DNA from: Singulisphaera sp. GP187
Lineage (GTDB): Bacteria > Planctomycetota > Planctomycetia > Gemmatales > Gemmataceae
NCBI GenBank assembly: GCA_945868575.1
Contig: CAMBMH010000007.1
Coordinates: 1-54,281, forward strand
Direction: 5' to 3'
DNA: 54,281 nucleotides
Shown: positions 46,374-54,281 of the stretch, in pieces
Numbering within the stretch: position 1 is the first letter of the stretch
How the letters are laid out: each line of letters opens with the position of its first letter
Position numbers and translations under genes: made by a program
Notes under the pieces: generated by a model
Told to the model about the DNA's origin: nothing
Database searches by the model: none
The model's input: only the letters and a program-made list of their open reading frames with translations

Positions 46374-47552
46374 TTAACCCTTTGGCTCCGCAAGGCATTC
46401 GAGATATTTTTGCGCGGCGCCTGTGTTAAAGACAACCACTTTTTCGGCGGGTTTTATGGTCCCCGCCCTAACCAGGTTTAGCAATACTTCAAGACAAACC
46501 GCCGTCTCAGGACAAAGGGGCACTCCCTCTAGCGATGCGGCTTTGCGCATCCATCCCGGAATCGAAGCTTCCAATGCGGCGATCGCAGCGCCTCCCGAGG
46601 CCCGAATCGCATCAAGCATCATAAAGTCCCCGACCGCCGCGGGAACCCGAAGACCACTCGCGCAGGTTTGTGCATTTTCCCAGGTTTGGGCAAGTCGCTC
46701 ACCCTGGCTAAATGCCCGGACAATCGGGGCGCAACCTTCGCTTTGACACGAATAAAACCGGGGCCGCTTTTCGCCTTCGAGCCAACCCAATTCGGTCAAT
46801 TCCCCAAACGCCTTGGCCATCCCGACCAGACCCGTGCCGCCCCCGGTTGGATAAAGAATGACATCGGGAAGCGACCAGCCGCATTGTTCGGCAAGTTCGA
46901 TCCCCATTGTCTTTTTTCCCTCAAGGCGGTAGGGCTCTTTGAGCGTCGAAAGGTCAAACCACCCCTCTTTTGCGGCGTTTTCGCGAACGATCCTTCCACA
47001 ATCGTGAATCAGTCCATCAACCAGGGTGACATGGGCACCGTAAAGAAGAGCTTCGCGCCGGTTGATCACTGGGGTGTCCCTTGGCATGAACACATGACAT
47101 TCGATCCCCGCGCGGGCGGCATACGCCGTGGCAGCCCCACCTGCGTTTCCAGCTGTGGGCAGAGCCACTTTGTTCACGCCAAGTTCCTTGGCCATGCTAA
47201 TGGCAACAGTCATCCCACGACTTTTGAAGCTCCCGGTGGGAAGGATCGATTCGTCCTTGATAAACATCTGCTCGAGCCCGAGTTCTTTTCCCAATCGGGG
47301 ACAGGCCAAAAGGGGACTGGCCGCCTCGCCCAAGCTAACCGGTTCGTTGGATTCGGCCAACGGGAGTAGCTCGCGATATTTCCACATCCCACCCTGGCGC
47401 CGGGACACCTCATCGCGAGTGAGCGCCTTTTTCAGCGCAGGGAGATCATAGCGGGCGACAATGGGGCGCCCTTCATGCGTGTTGCAAAGGGTTCCCTTGG
47501 CGATGCGGGTTCCGTCCCATGCCCCTTCCAGGTGTGTGAAAAATCGCGACAT
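46374..47552 (-). CDS. thrC: Threonine synthase
   Basis: This 392-residue pyridoxal-phosphate enzyme should convert O-phosphohomoserine to threonine. The cofactor lysine is Lys110 in PTGSFKSRG, substrate and cofactor contacts include LPTAGNAGGAA near residue 132, and PTGGGTGLVGM near 237 binds the phosphate. The N-terminal part keeps the ARYDL segment but the usual paired cysteines are reduced to Cys23. It follows the purine phosphorylase gene on the same strand after a 104-base gap with a strong hairpin. Other fold type II PLP enzymes are possible but less likely. Confidence 0.93.
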   Translation of the reverse strand: MSRFFTHLEGAWDGTRIAKGTLCNTHEGRPIVARYDLPALKKALTRDEVSRRQGGMWKYRELLPLAESNEPVSLGEAASPLLACPRLGKELGLEQMFIKDESILPTGSFKSRGMTVAISMAKELGVNKVALPTAGNAGGAATAYAARAGIECHVFMPRDTPVINRREALLYGAHVTLVDGLIHDCGRIVRENAAKEGWFDLSTLKEPYRLEGKKTMGIELAEQCGWSLPDVILYPTGGGTGLVGMAKAFGELTELGWLEGEKRPRFYSCQSEGCAPIVRAFSQGERLAQTWENAQTCASGLRVPAAVGDFMMLDAIRASGGAAIAALEASIPGWMRKAASLEGVPLCPETAVCLEVLLNLVRAGTIKPAEKVVVFNTGAAQKYLECLAEPKG

Positions 47553-47579
47553 GAATTATCCAACCCATCTGTTGAACGG

Positions 47580-47611
47580 TTTGGACCCGGGCGTTTGCAC
47601 CCGGGTCCAAA
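47580..47611 (-). repeat. 12-base perfect hairpin between punA and thrC
   Basis: TTTGGACCCGGG (47580-47591) pairs with CCCGGGTCCAAA (47600-47611) around an 8-base loop. In the direction of the flanking minus-strand genes the T-tract comes before the stem, not after it, so this is not a standard terminator. It could be an attenuator, a processing site or an operator. Confidence 0.65.
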
Positions 47612-47656
47612 AAAAACAGAAGACACAAAACTCATAGAACGAAATTCCGAATCCAA

Positions 47657-48478
47657 TTACATCCGGGCGACAAGTTCCTTGACCAGCACGCGCAGTTTCT
47701 TTTCCGCCGCAGCTGCCGTGGCGAGGATCTCATCGACATGGGCTTCCTCAAGGGCATCCGGCAGGCACATGTCGGTGATGATGGAAAAGCCCGCGACCCG
47801 CATCGCCGAGTGGACCGCCACAATCACTTCGGGGACGGTCGACATCCCGACGACATCGGCACCGATCCCCCGAAGGAATCGGTACTCCGCTCGGGTTTCG
47901 AGGTTGGGACCCGTGACCGCCACATAGACCCCCTGTTGAACAGGGAGCTTCTGTTCGACGGCGATCTCCTTGGCAAGCGCGATCAGCTTCTTGCAATAAG
48001 GTTGGCTCATATCTGGAAAACGGGGCCCAAGGCGCTCATCATTGGGCCCAATAAGCGGATTGCCACCGATCAGGTTGATGTGATCCTCGATCAGCATGAT
48101 GTCGCCTTTGGTGTATTGCGGATTCATGCCGCCGCAGGCATTGCTGACCAAAAGGGTATCGCAACCAAGAGCCTTCATCACGCGCACGGGAAGGGTGATC
48201 TTGGCCAGGTCATAGCCCTCATAAGGGTGGAAGCGTCCTTCCATGGCAACAACTGGCTTCCCCGAAAGGGTTCCGACAACGATACGCCCCTTGTGGCCGG
48301 GAGCCGTCGATTTGAGGAAGTTGGGGATATCGCCATATTCGATCGAGGCATCGGCCTGGATCTCTTCCGTCAGGTTGCCCAGACCCGAACCGAGAATGAT
48401 GCCGATTTTGGGGGAGAGCTTTGTTTTGGCACGGATGGCGGCGGCGGCCTGTTCCACTTGTTCAAAAAGGGTGGTCAT
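47657..48478 (-). CDS. punA: Purine nucleoside phosphorylase
   Basis: This 273-residue trimer-type enzyme cleaves purine nucleosides with phosphate. GSGLG (30-34), GHKGR (61-65) and GRFHPYEGYD (81-90) form the phosphate and ribose sites, SNACGGMNPQ near residue 111 and GPNLETRAEYR near 193 bind substrate. At the base-selecting position (Asn243 in the human enzyme) it has Asp236 in SIITDMCLPD, which could widen use to 6-aminopurines such as adenosine. Upstream frame to 48526 is open but ATG 48478 fits the family start. It is divergent from the GTPase at 48604. Confidence 0.94.
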   Translation of the reverse strand: MTTLFEQVEQAAAAIRAKTKLSPKIGIILGSGLGNLTEEIQADASIEYGDIPNFLKSTAPGHKGRIVVGTLSGKPVVAMEGRFHPYEGYDLAKITLPVRVMKALGCDTLLVSNACGGMNPQYTKGDIMLIEDHINLIGGNPLIGPNDERLGPRFPDMSQPYCKKLIALAKEIAVEQKLPVQQGVYVAVTGPNLETRAEYRFLRGIGADVVGMSTVPEVIVAVHSAMRVAGFSIITDMCLPDALEEAHVDEILATAAAAEKKLRVLVKELVARM

Positions 48479-48603
48479 GAAACGCGTTTCCACAAAGGGC
48501 AATTGAAAATGGGTTCGAGGCGGCAAAACGCCTCTTCCTGTAGGATAGCGATGGGCCGATGGTCCACCAATTCAACGGATATCTACTCAAGCGGCAGGCA
48601 AGC

Positions 48604-49605
48604 ATGGCAGTCAACCTTACACCCCAATATTTCGAGGCTGAAGAGGCCTACAAAAAAGCCAAGACCCCCGAGGAACGGCTCGAATGCCTTAGGAAAATGT
48701 GGATTCTGGTTCCAAAACACAAAGCCAGTGAAAAGCTACAGGCGGAACTCAAAACCAAGCTGAGTGGCGCCCGCGAGGATGTCGAAAAAGAAGCCGCCAA
48801 GCCGAAAAAGGGTGCTGGCGCCGCAATAACCCGCATACCCCGCCAAGGGGCCGGACAGATCCTGATCCTTGGCGCGCCCAATGTAGGCAAAAGCCGCATC
48901 CTCACTCGCCTCACGCGCGCGACCCCCGAAGTCGCCCCCTACCCATTCACCACCCGCGAACCGTCAGCCGGAATGATGGACTGGAAGGATGTCCGGGTCC
49001 AGTTGATCGACACACCTCCCATCACCGCCGACATGCTGGAACCAGTGGTCTCGTCCATGAGCCGTTCCTGCGATGGCGTCGCGCTGGTGATTGATCTGGC
49101 CGATGATGACCTGATCAGCGCCACTGAGGCCGTACTGGAACGCCTCGCGGCGGTGAAGACAAAGCTGGTTGCCGAATTCCCCGAGGATGTGGAAGATCCC
49201 GGCATCGAATATGTCAAAACGATGATCCTGGCGAACAAAAGCGGAGCCGAGGACGCGGAGATCCGCCTCGACTTGGCCCGGGAGGCCTTTGGTTCCCGTT
49301 TCCCGATCCATGTCCTCGATGCCGAATCGGGAAAGGGTATCGAGGAAGTACGCGATCTGCTTTATCAGTCTCTTGATGTGATTCGGGTCTACACCAAACG
49401 GCAAGGCAAGCCCGCCGACATGGAAAACCCCTACACCCTGCCCAGGGGAAGCAGCATCACCGAACTTGCCCGCGCCATCCACCGCGACCTGGCCGAGACG
49501 CTCAAATCGGCCAAGCTTTGGGGCAAAGGGGTCAGCGACGGGCAGATGGTCCCCCGCGACCATGAACTCCACGATGGGGACATCGCGGAGTTGCAGGCGG
49601 GTTGA
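48604..49605 (+). CDS. DRG/OBG-like GTPase with TGS domain
   Basis: This 333-residue cytoplasmic protein has an N-terminal helical part (about 1-75, LTPQYFEAEEAYKKAKTPEE), a G domain, and a C-terminal TGS domain (about 255-333, ending DHELHDGDIAELQAG). G1 is GAPNVGKSR near residue 88 and G2 is in YPFTTREPSAGMM. The G3 element reads DTPP instead of DxxG, and the G4 region reads NKSG instead of NKxD, so nucleotide use may be unusual. Relatives bind ribosomes or RNA. ATG 48604 is where homologous sequences start; ATG 48559 is upstream in frame. Confidence 0.88.
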   Translation: MAVNLTPQYFEAEEAYKKAKTPEERLECLRKMWILVPKHKASEKLQAELKTKLSGAREDVEKEAAKPKKGAGAAITRIPRQGAGQILILGAPNVGKSRILTRLTRATPEVAPYPFTTREPSAGMMDWKDVRVQLIDTPPITADMLEPVVSSMSRSCDGVALVIDLADDDLISATEAVLERLAAVKTKLVAEFPEDVEDPGIEYVKTMILANKSGAEDAEIRLDLAREAFGSRFPIHVLDAESGKGIEEVRDLLYQSLDVIRVYTKRQGKPADMENPYTLPRGSSITELARAIHRDLAETLKSAKLWGKGVSDGQMVPRDHELHDGDIAELQAG

Positions 49606-49692
49606 GTATTGTGCTCCGGTTAGTGGATCACTTTCCAATGGGCAATCCATACCCATCGGACTTGGCAAACAGTCTGAACAGAAAAATTCAAC

Positions 49693-52401
49693 CTAGCTGA
49701 ATCCCGCGATCGATGCGGGAAGGTTGGCATCGGCCGCAAACTCGCTTTGGGTGCTAGTAGCCTCGACAAGTCGGGTACCTGTGGGGTCGGGAATCAGGTT
49801 GATTGTCCGGATGATCCTTTTGGTCCCTTTCAATTGTGTTGTGAGCAGCAAGTCGCCCGTTGGTGTGGCGGTGGCTCCCGCACTCACACCTCCCTGATAG
49901 GTTTTTTCGTAAACGAACAAATTTCCAATATTGACAAATTTTATATCTTGCATGTCATCCATGGAGGTAGTCATGACATGGGAACCGGAAAGAGTGGATG
50001 TTGCGTCCCAAATGGAAATGGCCGGGCCCCCGCCAGCACCCGCTGCGACGATAATACGGCCTGTCCCGCCCGCTTGGGCTCCGAGGGTTCCCACACTCAC
50101 CGTGATTCCACCCAAAAAGTTCTGGTCAAAACCATAGTAGCTCGACACACAGGATAAATTCAGCCGAGCCCCATCCATCATCGGCTCATCCATAGGATTG
50201 GCCGCTGGATTGGAATCAAACGGTTTGTACAAATCATCCTTGAAAACCTTGACATTGGGGCCTCCTCCGAAACCGGGACCTGTGATCACGCTGATTCGTC
50301 CCGATAGGTCCACCAATCCGGCAGCCACGGAAACGCCACCAGCAAACGACTTGTCATAGGCGTAAAAACTGGCAAGCTCAACATTATCCATCACGCTCAA
50401 AGCCCGTACGCGGGGGCCGCCTCCTTTGCCCGCGCCAACAATCAGGTCGTCGCGTGTGTCCCCGTCAAGGTCACCCAAAGCGACGGAAACCCCACCGTTA
50501 AAAGCACTGTCAAAGACAAACCCGTTGAATAGGTCCTCTGTGTAGGCTGATTTGCCGCTGAGAATGCGGACCCTGGGACCGCCGCCCGCCTGCGCCCCAA
50601 TCGCCAAATCGGGAATCGCGTCACCATCCACATCGCCGATGGCGACATTGGCCCCGCCACCAAATCCGGCGAATGGCTCAAATTCCCGGACGATGGAGCC
50701 ATCCCTCCTGTCCATGATCCGGACAATGGTTTTCCCATCAATAACCGCCGCGTTCGCAACAATCTCCTCTGCCGGAATGGTTTTTACAAGCATCATCATC
50801 CCCCCATCCTCATGGATCAGGTTGTGACAATGCATGACAGCCGTGCCCAGATAAGGATCAAATTGGATCCTCAAATGGGTGATATGCTGCTGGTTCGCCG
50901 GAAGGTTGGGATTGGCCGCGTCGATGTAAAAAGTGTCCTGATTGAAATTGTGGGGCGTGATATCCGTTTCCACTCCATCAATGATCTGGAAATCGCGCAA
51001 ATGGATATGAATCGGGTGGACAATCGGATCCTTGTTGGTGATGACCCACTCCTCGAGATCACCCACCCTCGGCTTAAACACCGCGGGACCGGGAAAAGCC
51101 TGCCCGTTGACCATGAACACGGAGGGTTTGCCGGGCGTTCGCAATGTGGAAAATTCGACACTGCGAATCACATCCGGAATGGCGTCCTTCAGGCTGACAA
51201 ACGGGTCGCTTGTGCTGTTGAGGGCCAGGTTTTTCCAATCGGTCGGTGTGCCGCCGGTTCCGTGGCCCAGGATCCTGCCAAGGTAATGATAATTGAGCAC
51301 AACCCCGTTGAAATTGGGTGTGAGCGATGCCAAAGCGAGCGTTCTGCTCTCCCCCTGGGGAGGGGAAGAAATCACCGTGAGAACCCGCTTGCCGGGCGCA
51401 TGGGCGTTTCGTTCCTGGCCGAGGGTCTCGGTGAAGGTGGCGCCATCCTGACCGACGAAAAAGATTTCCTGATTCGCGGGACTGACCCGGTTCGGGTCCT
51501 TGTTTCCCAAATAATTCCATTCCGATTCGGGCTGATCCGGAGGCGGAACAAATGTCCTGAGAAGGTCCATCGGGGCCGCGTTCAGGAATATGTATAGCTG
51601 GTTGTCGGCCGTGGAAACGATGTCCGGATTGTATTGCCCGTTGATCGTATATTGGTAGCCCGTGCTGTTGGTCTTGTTGAAAACATCCAGATAATGTTCG
51701 CCGGCAATTTCCACAATATTTTGCATCTGCATAGTCATCAGCTTGACCGGAAGATCCTGGATCCGGGCGGATGAATTCGTGTCGACCGTGTACACGTTGC
51801 CGTTCGCCGCGCCGATCACAAGCATTCCGGCCATTCCCCGGTAAACCTGTTCGCTCACCAGGCCATGATCGTGGGGATGATACCAGAAAACACCTTCGTT
51901 ATGATCCCTTGGAATGTCGACTTCGTACTGGTTCGACATTCCCGCCGGAATATTCAGCAACACATTGTCCGAATTGCCTTTGGGGGAAACCGTCAATCCG
52001 TGAAAATGGATGTTGGTGTTTTCGGTGACATCGGTTTTTGTCCCATTCAGACCGACAAATGCCATATGTTGAAGATCGTTTTCAAGAAGAATTCTCAGCC
52101 TGTCGCCACGGTTGACATGGAGGGTCGGCGAGGGGTAGGTGTCCCCCGCGCTTTGGCCGTTCGACGAGGTTCCATGAAGCAATGTCCAGGAATAGGTCAT
52201 AAAGCCATGAACCACGGTCGCCACCCCGGGCAATTCGGGATGACCGGGCTGGGGTGTCTCGATGGTTTGGGTCGATTCATGGGCGCGAAAGACAATATCC
52301 AGAAGACCATCCTGGCTGGAAAGGGTGACGGGCTCGGCAAAAAGGGCAGGATTGAACCTCGACTCAAGGATCTCAAGCATCGGCTTCCGGAATTTGCGCA
52401 T
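49693..52401 (-). CDS. Multicopper oxidase with C-terminal FG-GAP repeat region
   Basis: This 902-residue surface protein begins with an LEILESRFNPA segment, like the LExLExR-type N-terminal sorting signal of planctomycete surface proteins. The multicopper oxidase part (about 30-545) has IHFHG (His132, His134), WYHPHDHG (His175, 177, 179), HPIHIH (His462, 465, 467) and HCHNLIHEDGGM (His524, Cys525, His526, His530, Met535), so type 1, 2 and 3 copper ligands are all present. Residues about 555-880 hold FG-GAP/VCBS-type repeats (GDVDGDAIPDLAIGAQAGGGPR) with calcium-binding DxDxD stretches. Substrates might be phenols or metal ions such as Mn(II), but this is not shown. ATG 52401 is chosen; an open frame adds a TTG codon upstream. 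Confidence 0.93.
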   Translation of the reverse strand: MRKFRKPMLEILESRFNPALFAEPVTLSSQDGLLDIVFRAHESTQTIETPQPGHPELPGVATVVHGFMTYSWTLLHGTSSNGQSAGDTYPSPTLHVNRGDRLRILLENDLQHMAFVGLNGTKTDVTENTNIHFHGLTVSPKGNSDNVLLNIPAGMSNQYEVDIPRDHNEGVFWYHPHDHGLVSEQVYRGMAGMLVIGAANGNVYTVDTNSSARIQDLPVKLMTMQMQNIVEIAGEHYLDVFNKTNSTGYQYTINGQYNPDIVSTADNQLYIFLNAAPMDLLRTFVPPPDQPESEWNYLGNKDPNRVSPANQEIFFVGQDGATFTETLGQERNAHAPGKRVLTVISSPPQGESRTLALASLTPNFNGVVLNYHYLGRILGHGTGGTPTDWKNLALNSTSDPFVSLKDAIPDVIRSVEFSTLRTPGKPSVFMVNGQAFPGPAVFKPRVGDLEEWVITNKDPIVHPIHIHLRDFQIIDGVETDITPHNFNQDTFYIDAANPNLPANQQHITHLRIQFDPYLGTAVMHCHNLIHEDGGMMMLVKTIPAEEIVANAAVIDGKTIVRIMDRRDGSIVREFEPFAGFGGGANVAIGDVDGDAIPDLAIGAQAGGGPRVRILSGKSAYTEDLFNGFVFDSAFNGGVSVALGDLDGDTRDDLIVGAGKGGGPRVRALSVMDNVELASFYAYDKSFAGGVSVAAGLVDLSGRISVITGPGFGGGPNVKVFKDDLYKPFDSNPAANPMDEPMMDGARLNLSCVSSYYGFDQNFLGGITVSVGTLGAQAGGTGRIIVAAGAGGGPAISIWDATSTLSGSHVMTTSMDDMQDIKFVNIGNLFVYEKTYQGGVSAGATATPTGDLLLTTQLKGTKRIIRTINLIPDPTGTRLVEATSTQSEFAADANLPASIAGFS

Positions 52402-52464
52402 CAAAATATCCTTGATTCATTTTCGATCAAATGGACAAAACCTGTGGTCACCCACAAGGGGAAA

Positions 52465-53397
52465 TCAATCAACCGACACCACTTCGCCACCGGCCCGGCT
52501 CGTCATGGCGGTAAGGGTTTCCGACGGGATGGATGCGGTGATCGAACGGACTGATCCATCCCCGGCAAGCGCCTGGAATATATTGCCGCCGATTCGGGAT
52601 TTGGGACCGATGCAGGCCGAAAGGATCTTCCCTTTCTGGCTGGCGCCAAAGCGCGTGTAGCGCCCGACATCCAGAGCATAAGGCCACGAATAGTGGGCAT
52701 CCCGCCAGGTTTCTCCACCGTTTTCGGTGTATTGATCACTCTCGGCGATCATCCAGCTATTCGAAGTTCCATCCATCACATCCGAAATACGCACAGGCGA
52801 GGAATAAAGCCTCATGCCGTAAGCTCCCGAGGCGGGGTCCCAAGCCACCCCCTCGGGAACGAGGATTCCGGTGAAGTCCTGGTTTTTTGGGGTTGTGGGA
52901 AAGTACCATTGCCCAAGCCCTTGAACAGAAACGGGATTTGCCGGGCCTGGTCCCAAAAGGGCCGAAAAATCAATTACTCCCGCCTCGCCACAATTGGTGT
53001 TGAACACCCTGATTTTGGCGCCGACAATATGCTCTTCCTGGGCCTCAGGAGGACAAGCAAGACAATACTGATTATAAAGATCCGCCAATGCCCCTTGCTC
53101 AATGTGCGGAAGGATACTGATGGCCCAAGATTGCGGGCGCGCGTAATCCACGCCCGATCCGTCCACATGGGGAACGATCCCCTTTCGCACGCGTCCCGAG
53201 GCAAAGGGAAAAGACCCTGTCAAATCGTGGTGGCTCATCATGGCCAACCCGATCTGCTTGAGACTGTTCTGGCACTGGGCGCGGCTTGCAGCCTGGCGTA
53301 CTTTTTGCACCGCAGGCAATAAAAGCCCCAAAAGAACCGCAATGATGGCAATCACCACCAGTAGCTCAATCAGGGTAAACGCCTTGCGTCCCGTCAT
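52465..53397 (-). CDS. DUF1559 pseudopilin-like protein
   Basis: This 310-residue protein starts with the type IV pilin-like prepilin sequence [20 protein letters not shown], with the processing site before Phe6 and the conserved Glu at position 5 of the mature form. The DUF1559 body follows, including [29 protein letters not shown], and the C-terminal [20 protein letters not shown] (H-X9-DG-like end). This family is very abundant in planctomycetes and is thought to form envelope filaments or secretion pseudopili. It lies between two FG-GAP proteins on the same strand. ATG 53397 is at the usual prepilin distance; an upstream start would add a 12-residue leader. Confidence 0.94.
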   Translation of the reverse strand: MTGRKAFTLIELLVVIAIIAVLLGLLLPAVQKVRQAASRAQCQNSLKQIGLAMMSHHDLTGSFPFASGRVRKGIVPHVDGSGVDYARPQSWAISILPHIEQGALADLYNQYCLACPPEAQEEHIVGAKIRVFNTNCGEAGVIDFSALLGPGPANPVSVQGLGQWYFPTTPKNQDFTGILVPEGVAWDPASGAYGMRLYSSPVRISDVMDGTSNSWMIAESDQYTENGGETWRDAHYSWPYALDVGRYTRFGASQKGKILSACIGPKSRIGGNIFQALAGDGSVRSITASIPSETLTAMTSRAGGEVVSVD

Positions 53398-53464
53398 CCG
53401 TTTGCCATCCTTTGAAACTTGCCTATCAAGCAATTTTCCCTTTCAGGATTCCCAAACATCTGCG

Positions 53465-54281
53465 TCAATTGGTTCCGGCCACACTTGCTCCACCCTGAAA
53501 TTTCAGGGTAAAGGGTGCAAATTCCTCAACGAGCGTGGGCTGTGAAGCTCCGGGAAGGAGCGAAAACCTTTTGAACCGCGTTGGCGAACCCTTGGCCGTG
53601 CCAGCCAACAAGTCCGAACCATTGCTAACGGCTACGGATCCAACCTGAACGCCTGACGATTCGGAAGGTGTAAATGCGTAAAAGCTCGTCGCCAATTCGA
53701 AGTTCAGCCCGGGCTTTTCCATCATACCCATTTCCATCCCCGCCATTGCCATGGATTCACCGGCCGCCATCACTTCCCAAACCGTAATCCTTGAATTGGT
53801 GCGCATGGCCCCTGCGATGATCCTGTCAAAGCCTCCAAGTGTGGCCCCGGAATTGAGACCCGTGGCAACCTGGACACCTCCCAAATAGCTTGCCTCAAAA
53901 GCCAGGAATTGACCCGTCTTTTCAAGCATAATCTTTAGCTCACCCGGGAGGACAGGGGTTTCACCAATGTTGTAAAAGTGGGAGTTCTGCCATGTACGAA
54001 TCTGGGGCGCCCCTCCCGACCCCGGCCCGGTCACTAACGAATCAAACCCTGAACTGTCAATTTGTCCCGTTGCCACGGTGACGCCCCCGCGGAATCCGGA
54101 ATCATAGGCAAAGAATTTGGTCATCCTGGTTCCGGTTCTGCCATCAAAAATGGCGACAGCAGGACCGCCTCCGGCTCCGGCTCCGACGGCAATGTCGTCA
54201 TAACCATCACCGTTGAAGTCCGCTCCGGAAACATTGACCCCGCCAAGAAATCCAGGTTCAAAAGCAAAGAAATCAAAAAGG
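53465..54281 (-). CDS. FG-GAP repeat surface protein, 5' part missing
   Basis: The frame stays open to the right edge, so only the last 271 residues are seen. They carry FG-GAP repeats such as FEPGFLGGVNVSGADFNGDG, GAGAGGGPAVAIF and AYDSGFRGGVTVATGQ, with a DFNGDGYDD calcium-binding loop. The repeats resemble those in the tail of the multicopper oxidase at 49693, so the two may be paralogues or share a surface-sorting role. The C-terminus ends KFQGGASVAGTN. The N-terminal function is outside the window. Confidence 0.88.
   Translation of the reverse strand, partial: LFDFFAFEPGFLGGVNVSGADFNGDGYDDIAVGAGAGGGPAVAIFDGRTGTRMTKFFAYDSGFRGGVTVATGQIDSSGFDSLVTGPGSGGAPQIRTWQNSHFYNIGETPVLPGELKIMLEKTGQFLAFEASYLGGVQVATGLNSGATLGGFDRIIAGAMRTNSRITVWEVMAAGESMAMAGMEMGMMEKPGLNFELATSFYAFTPSESSGVQVGSVAVSNGSDLLAGTAKGSPTRFKRFSLLPGASQPTLVEEFAPFTLKFQGGASVAGTN

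Noticed and set aside
1-54281. CRISPR array, tRNA, rRNA, insertion sequence or prophage
   Set aside because: I saw no regularly spaced direct repeats, tRNA-like cloverleaf, transposase or integrase motif. A dedicated tRNA and IS scan would be needed to be sure.

Overview
The window looks like a chromosomal segment from a member of the Planctomycetota; I cannot fix the order. The evidence is a set of families concentrated in that phylum: three proteins with PSCyt1/PSCyt2/PSD1 (DUF1549/DUF1553) domains, two DUF1501 proteins, a DUF1559 pseudopilin-like protein, FG-GAP surface proteins, a Tat-exported Gfo/Idh/MocA oxidoreductase, a sulfatase, and a multiheme cytochrome with LVIVD repeats. Base composition is moderately GC-rich and fairly even, apart from an A/T-rich patch at about 5981-6655. 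I see no rRNA, tRNA, CRISPR array, insertion sequence, integrase or phage gene.

Layout. 1-5980: a PSCyt1-PSCyt2 protein running off the left edge (minus), then a divergent PSCyt2-PSD1/DUF1501 pair (plus). 6086-11838: a small secreted protein, an outer-membrane beta-barrel protein (both minus), and a 1285-residue cytochrome with nine CXXCH motifs and a C-terminal LVIVD propeller. 12007-17566: a secreted PHP-domain protein, a membrane acyltransferase-like protein, a Gfo/Idh/MocA oxidoreductase with a strong terminator, and two small unknown proteins. 17761-20346: arsR-arsD-arsA with no membrane pump beside it. 20364-25965: a choloylglycine-hydrolase-like protein, a run of VOC, VOC, SRPBCC and YCII-GyrI genes, a lipoprotein alpha/beta hydrolase and a GNAT acetyltransferase. 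26242-30636: a parvulin-type foldase, a strong terminator, then two overlapping genes: an anchored DUF1573-like protein and a four-heme protein with a degenerate UshA-like domain. 30924-39026: a transglutaminase-like protein, a DUF486 membrane protein, a lone HicB-like protein, a sulfatase, an M48 protease, a beta-lactamase-fold hydrolase and a YugP-type membrane peptidase. 39253-44012: a full PSCyt1-PSCyt2-LamG-PSD1/DUF1501 operon with a visible promoter and terminator. 44145-54281: a thioredoxin-cytochrome c-copper monooxygenase fusion, a small membrane protein, threonine synthase, purine nucleoside phosphorylase, a TGS GTPase, and a surface group of a multicopper oxidase with an FG-GAP tail, a pseudopilin-like protein and an FG-GAP protein running off the right edge.

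How it fits together. Most genes encode exported proteins, many carrying heme c or copper (7981-11838, 28975-30636, 44145-45929, 49693-52401 and the PSCyt proteins). The PSCyt/DUF1501 pairs and the sulfatase fit the usual planctomycete investment in complex extracellular substrates, but no substrate can be read from the sequence. The arsenic genes look like the metallochaperone and ATPase half of an arsenite export system whose channel must lie elsewhere or be replaced. The least conventional items are the LVIVD multiheme cytochrome, the UshA-like/c554 fusion with its overlapping partner, and the multicopper oxidase joined to an FG-GAP tail.
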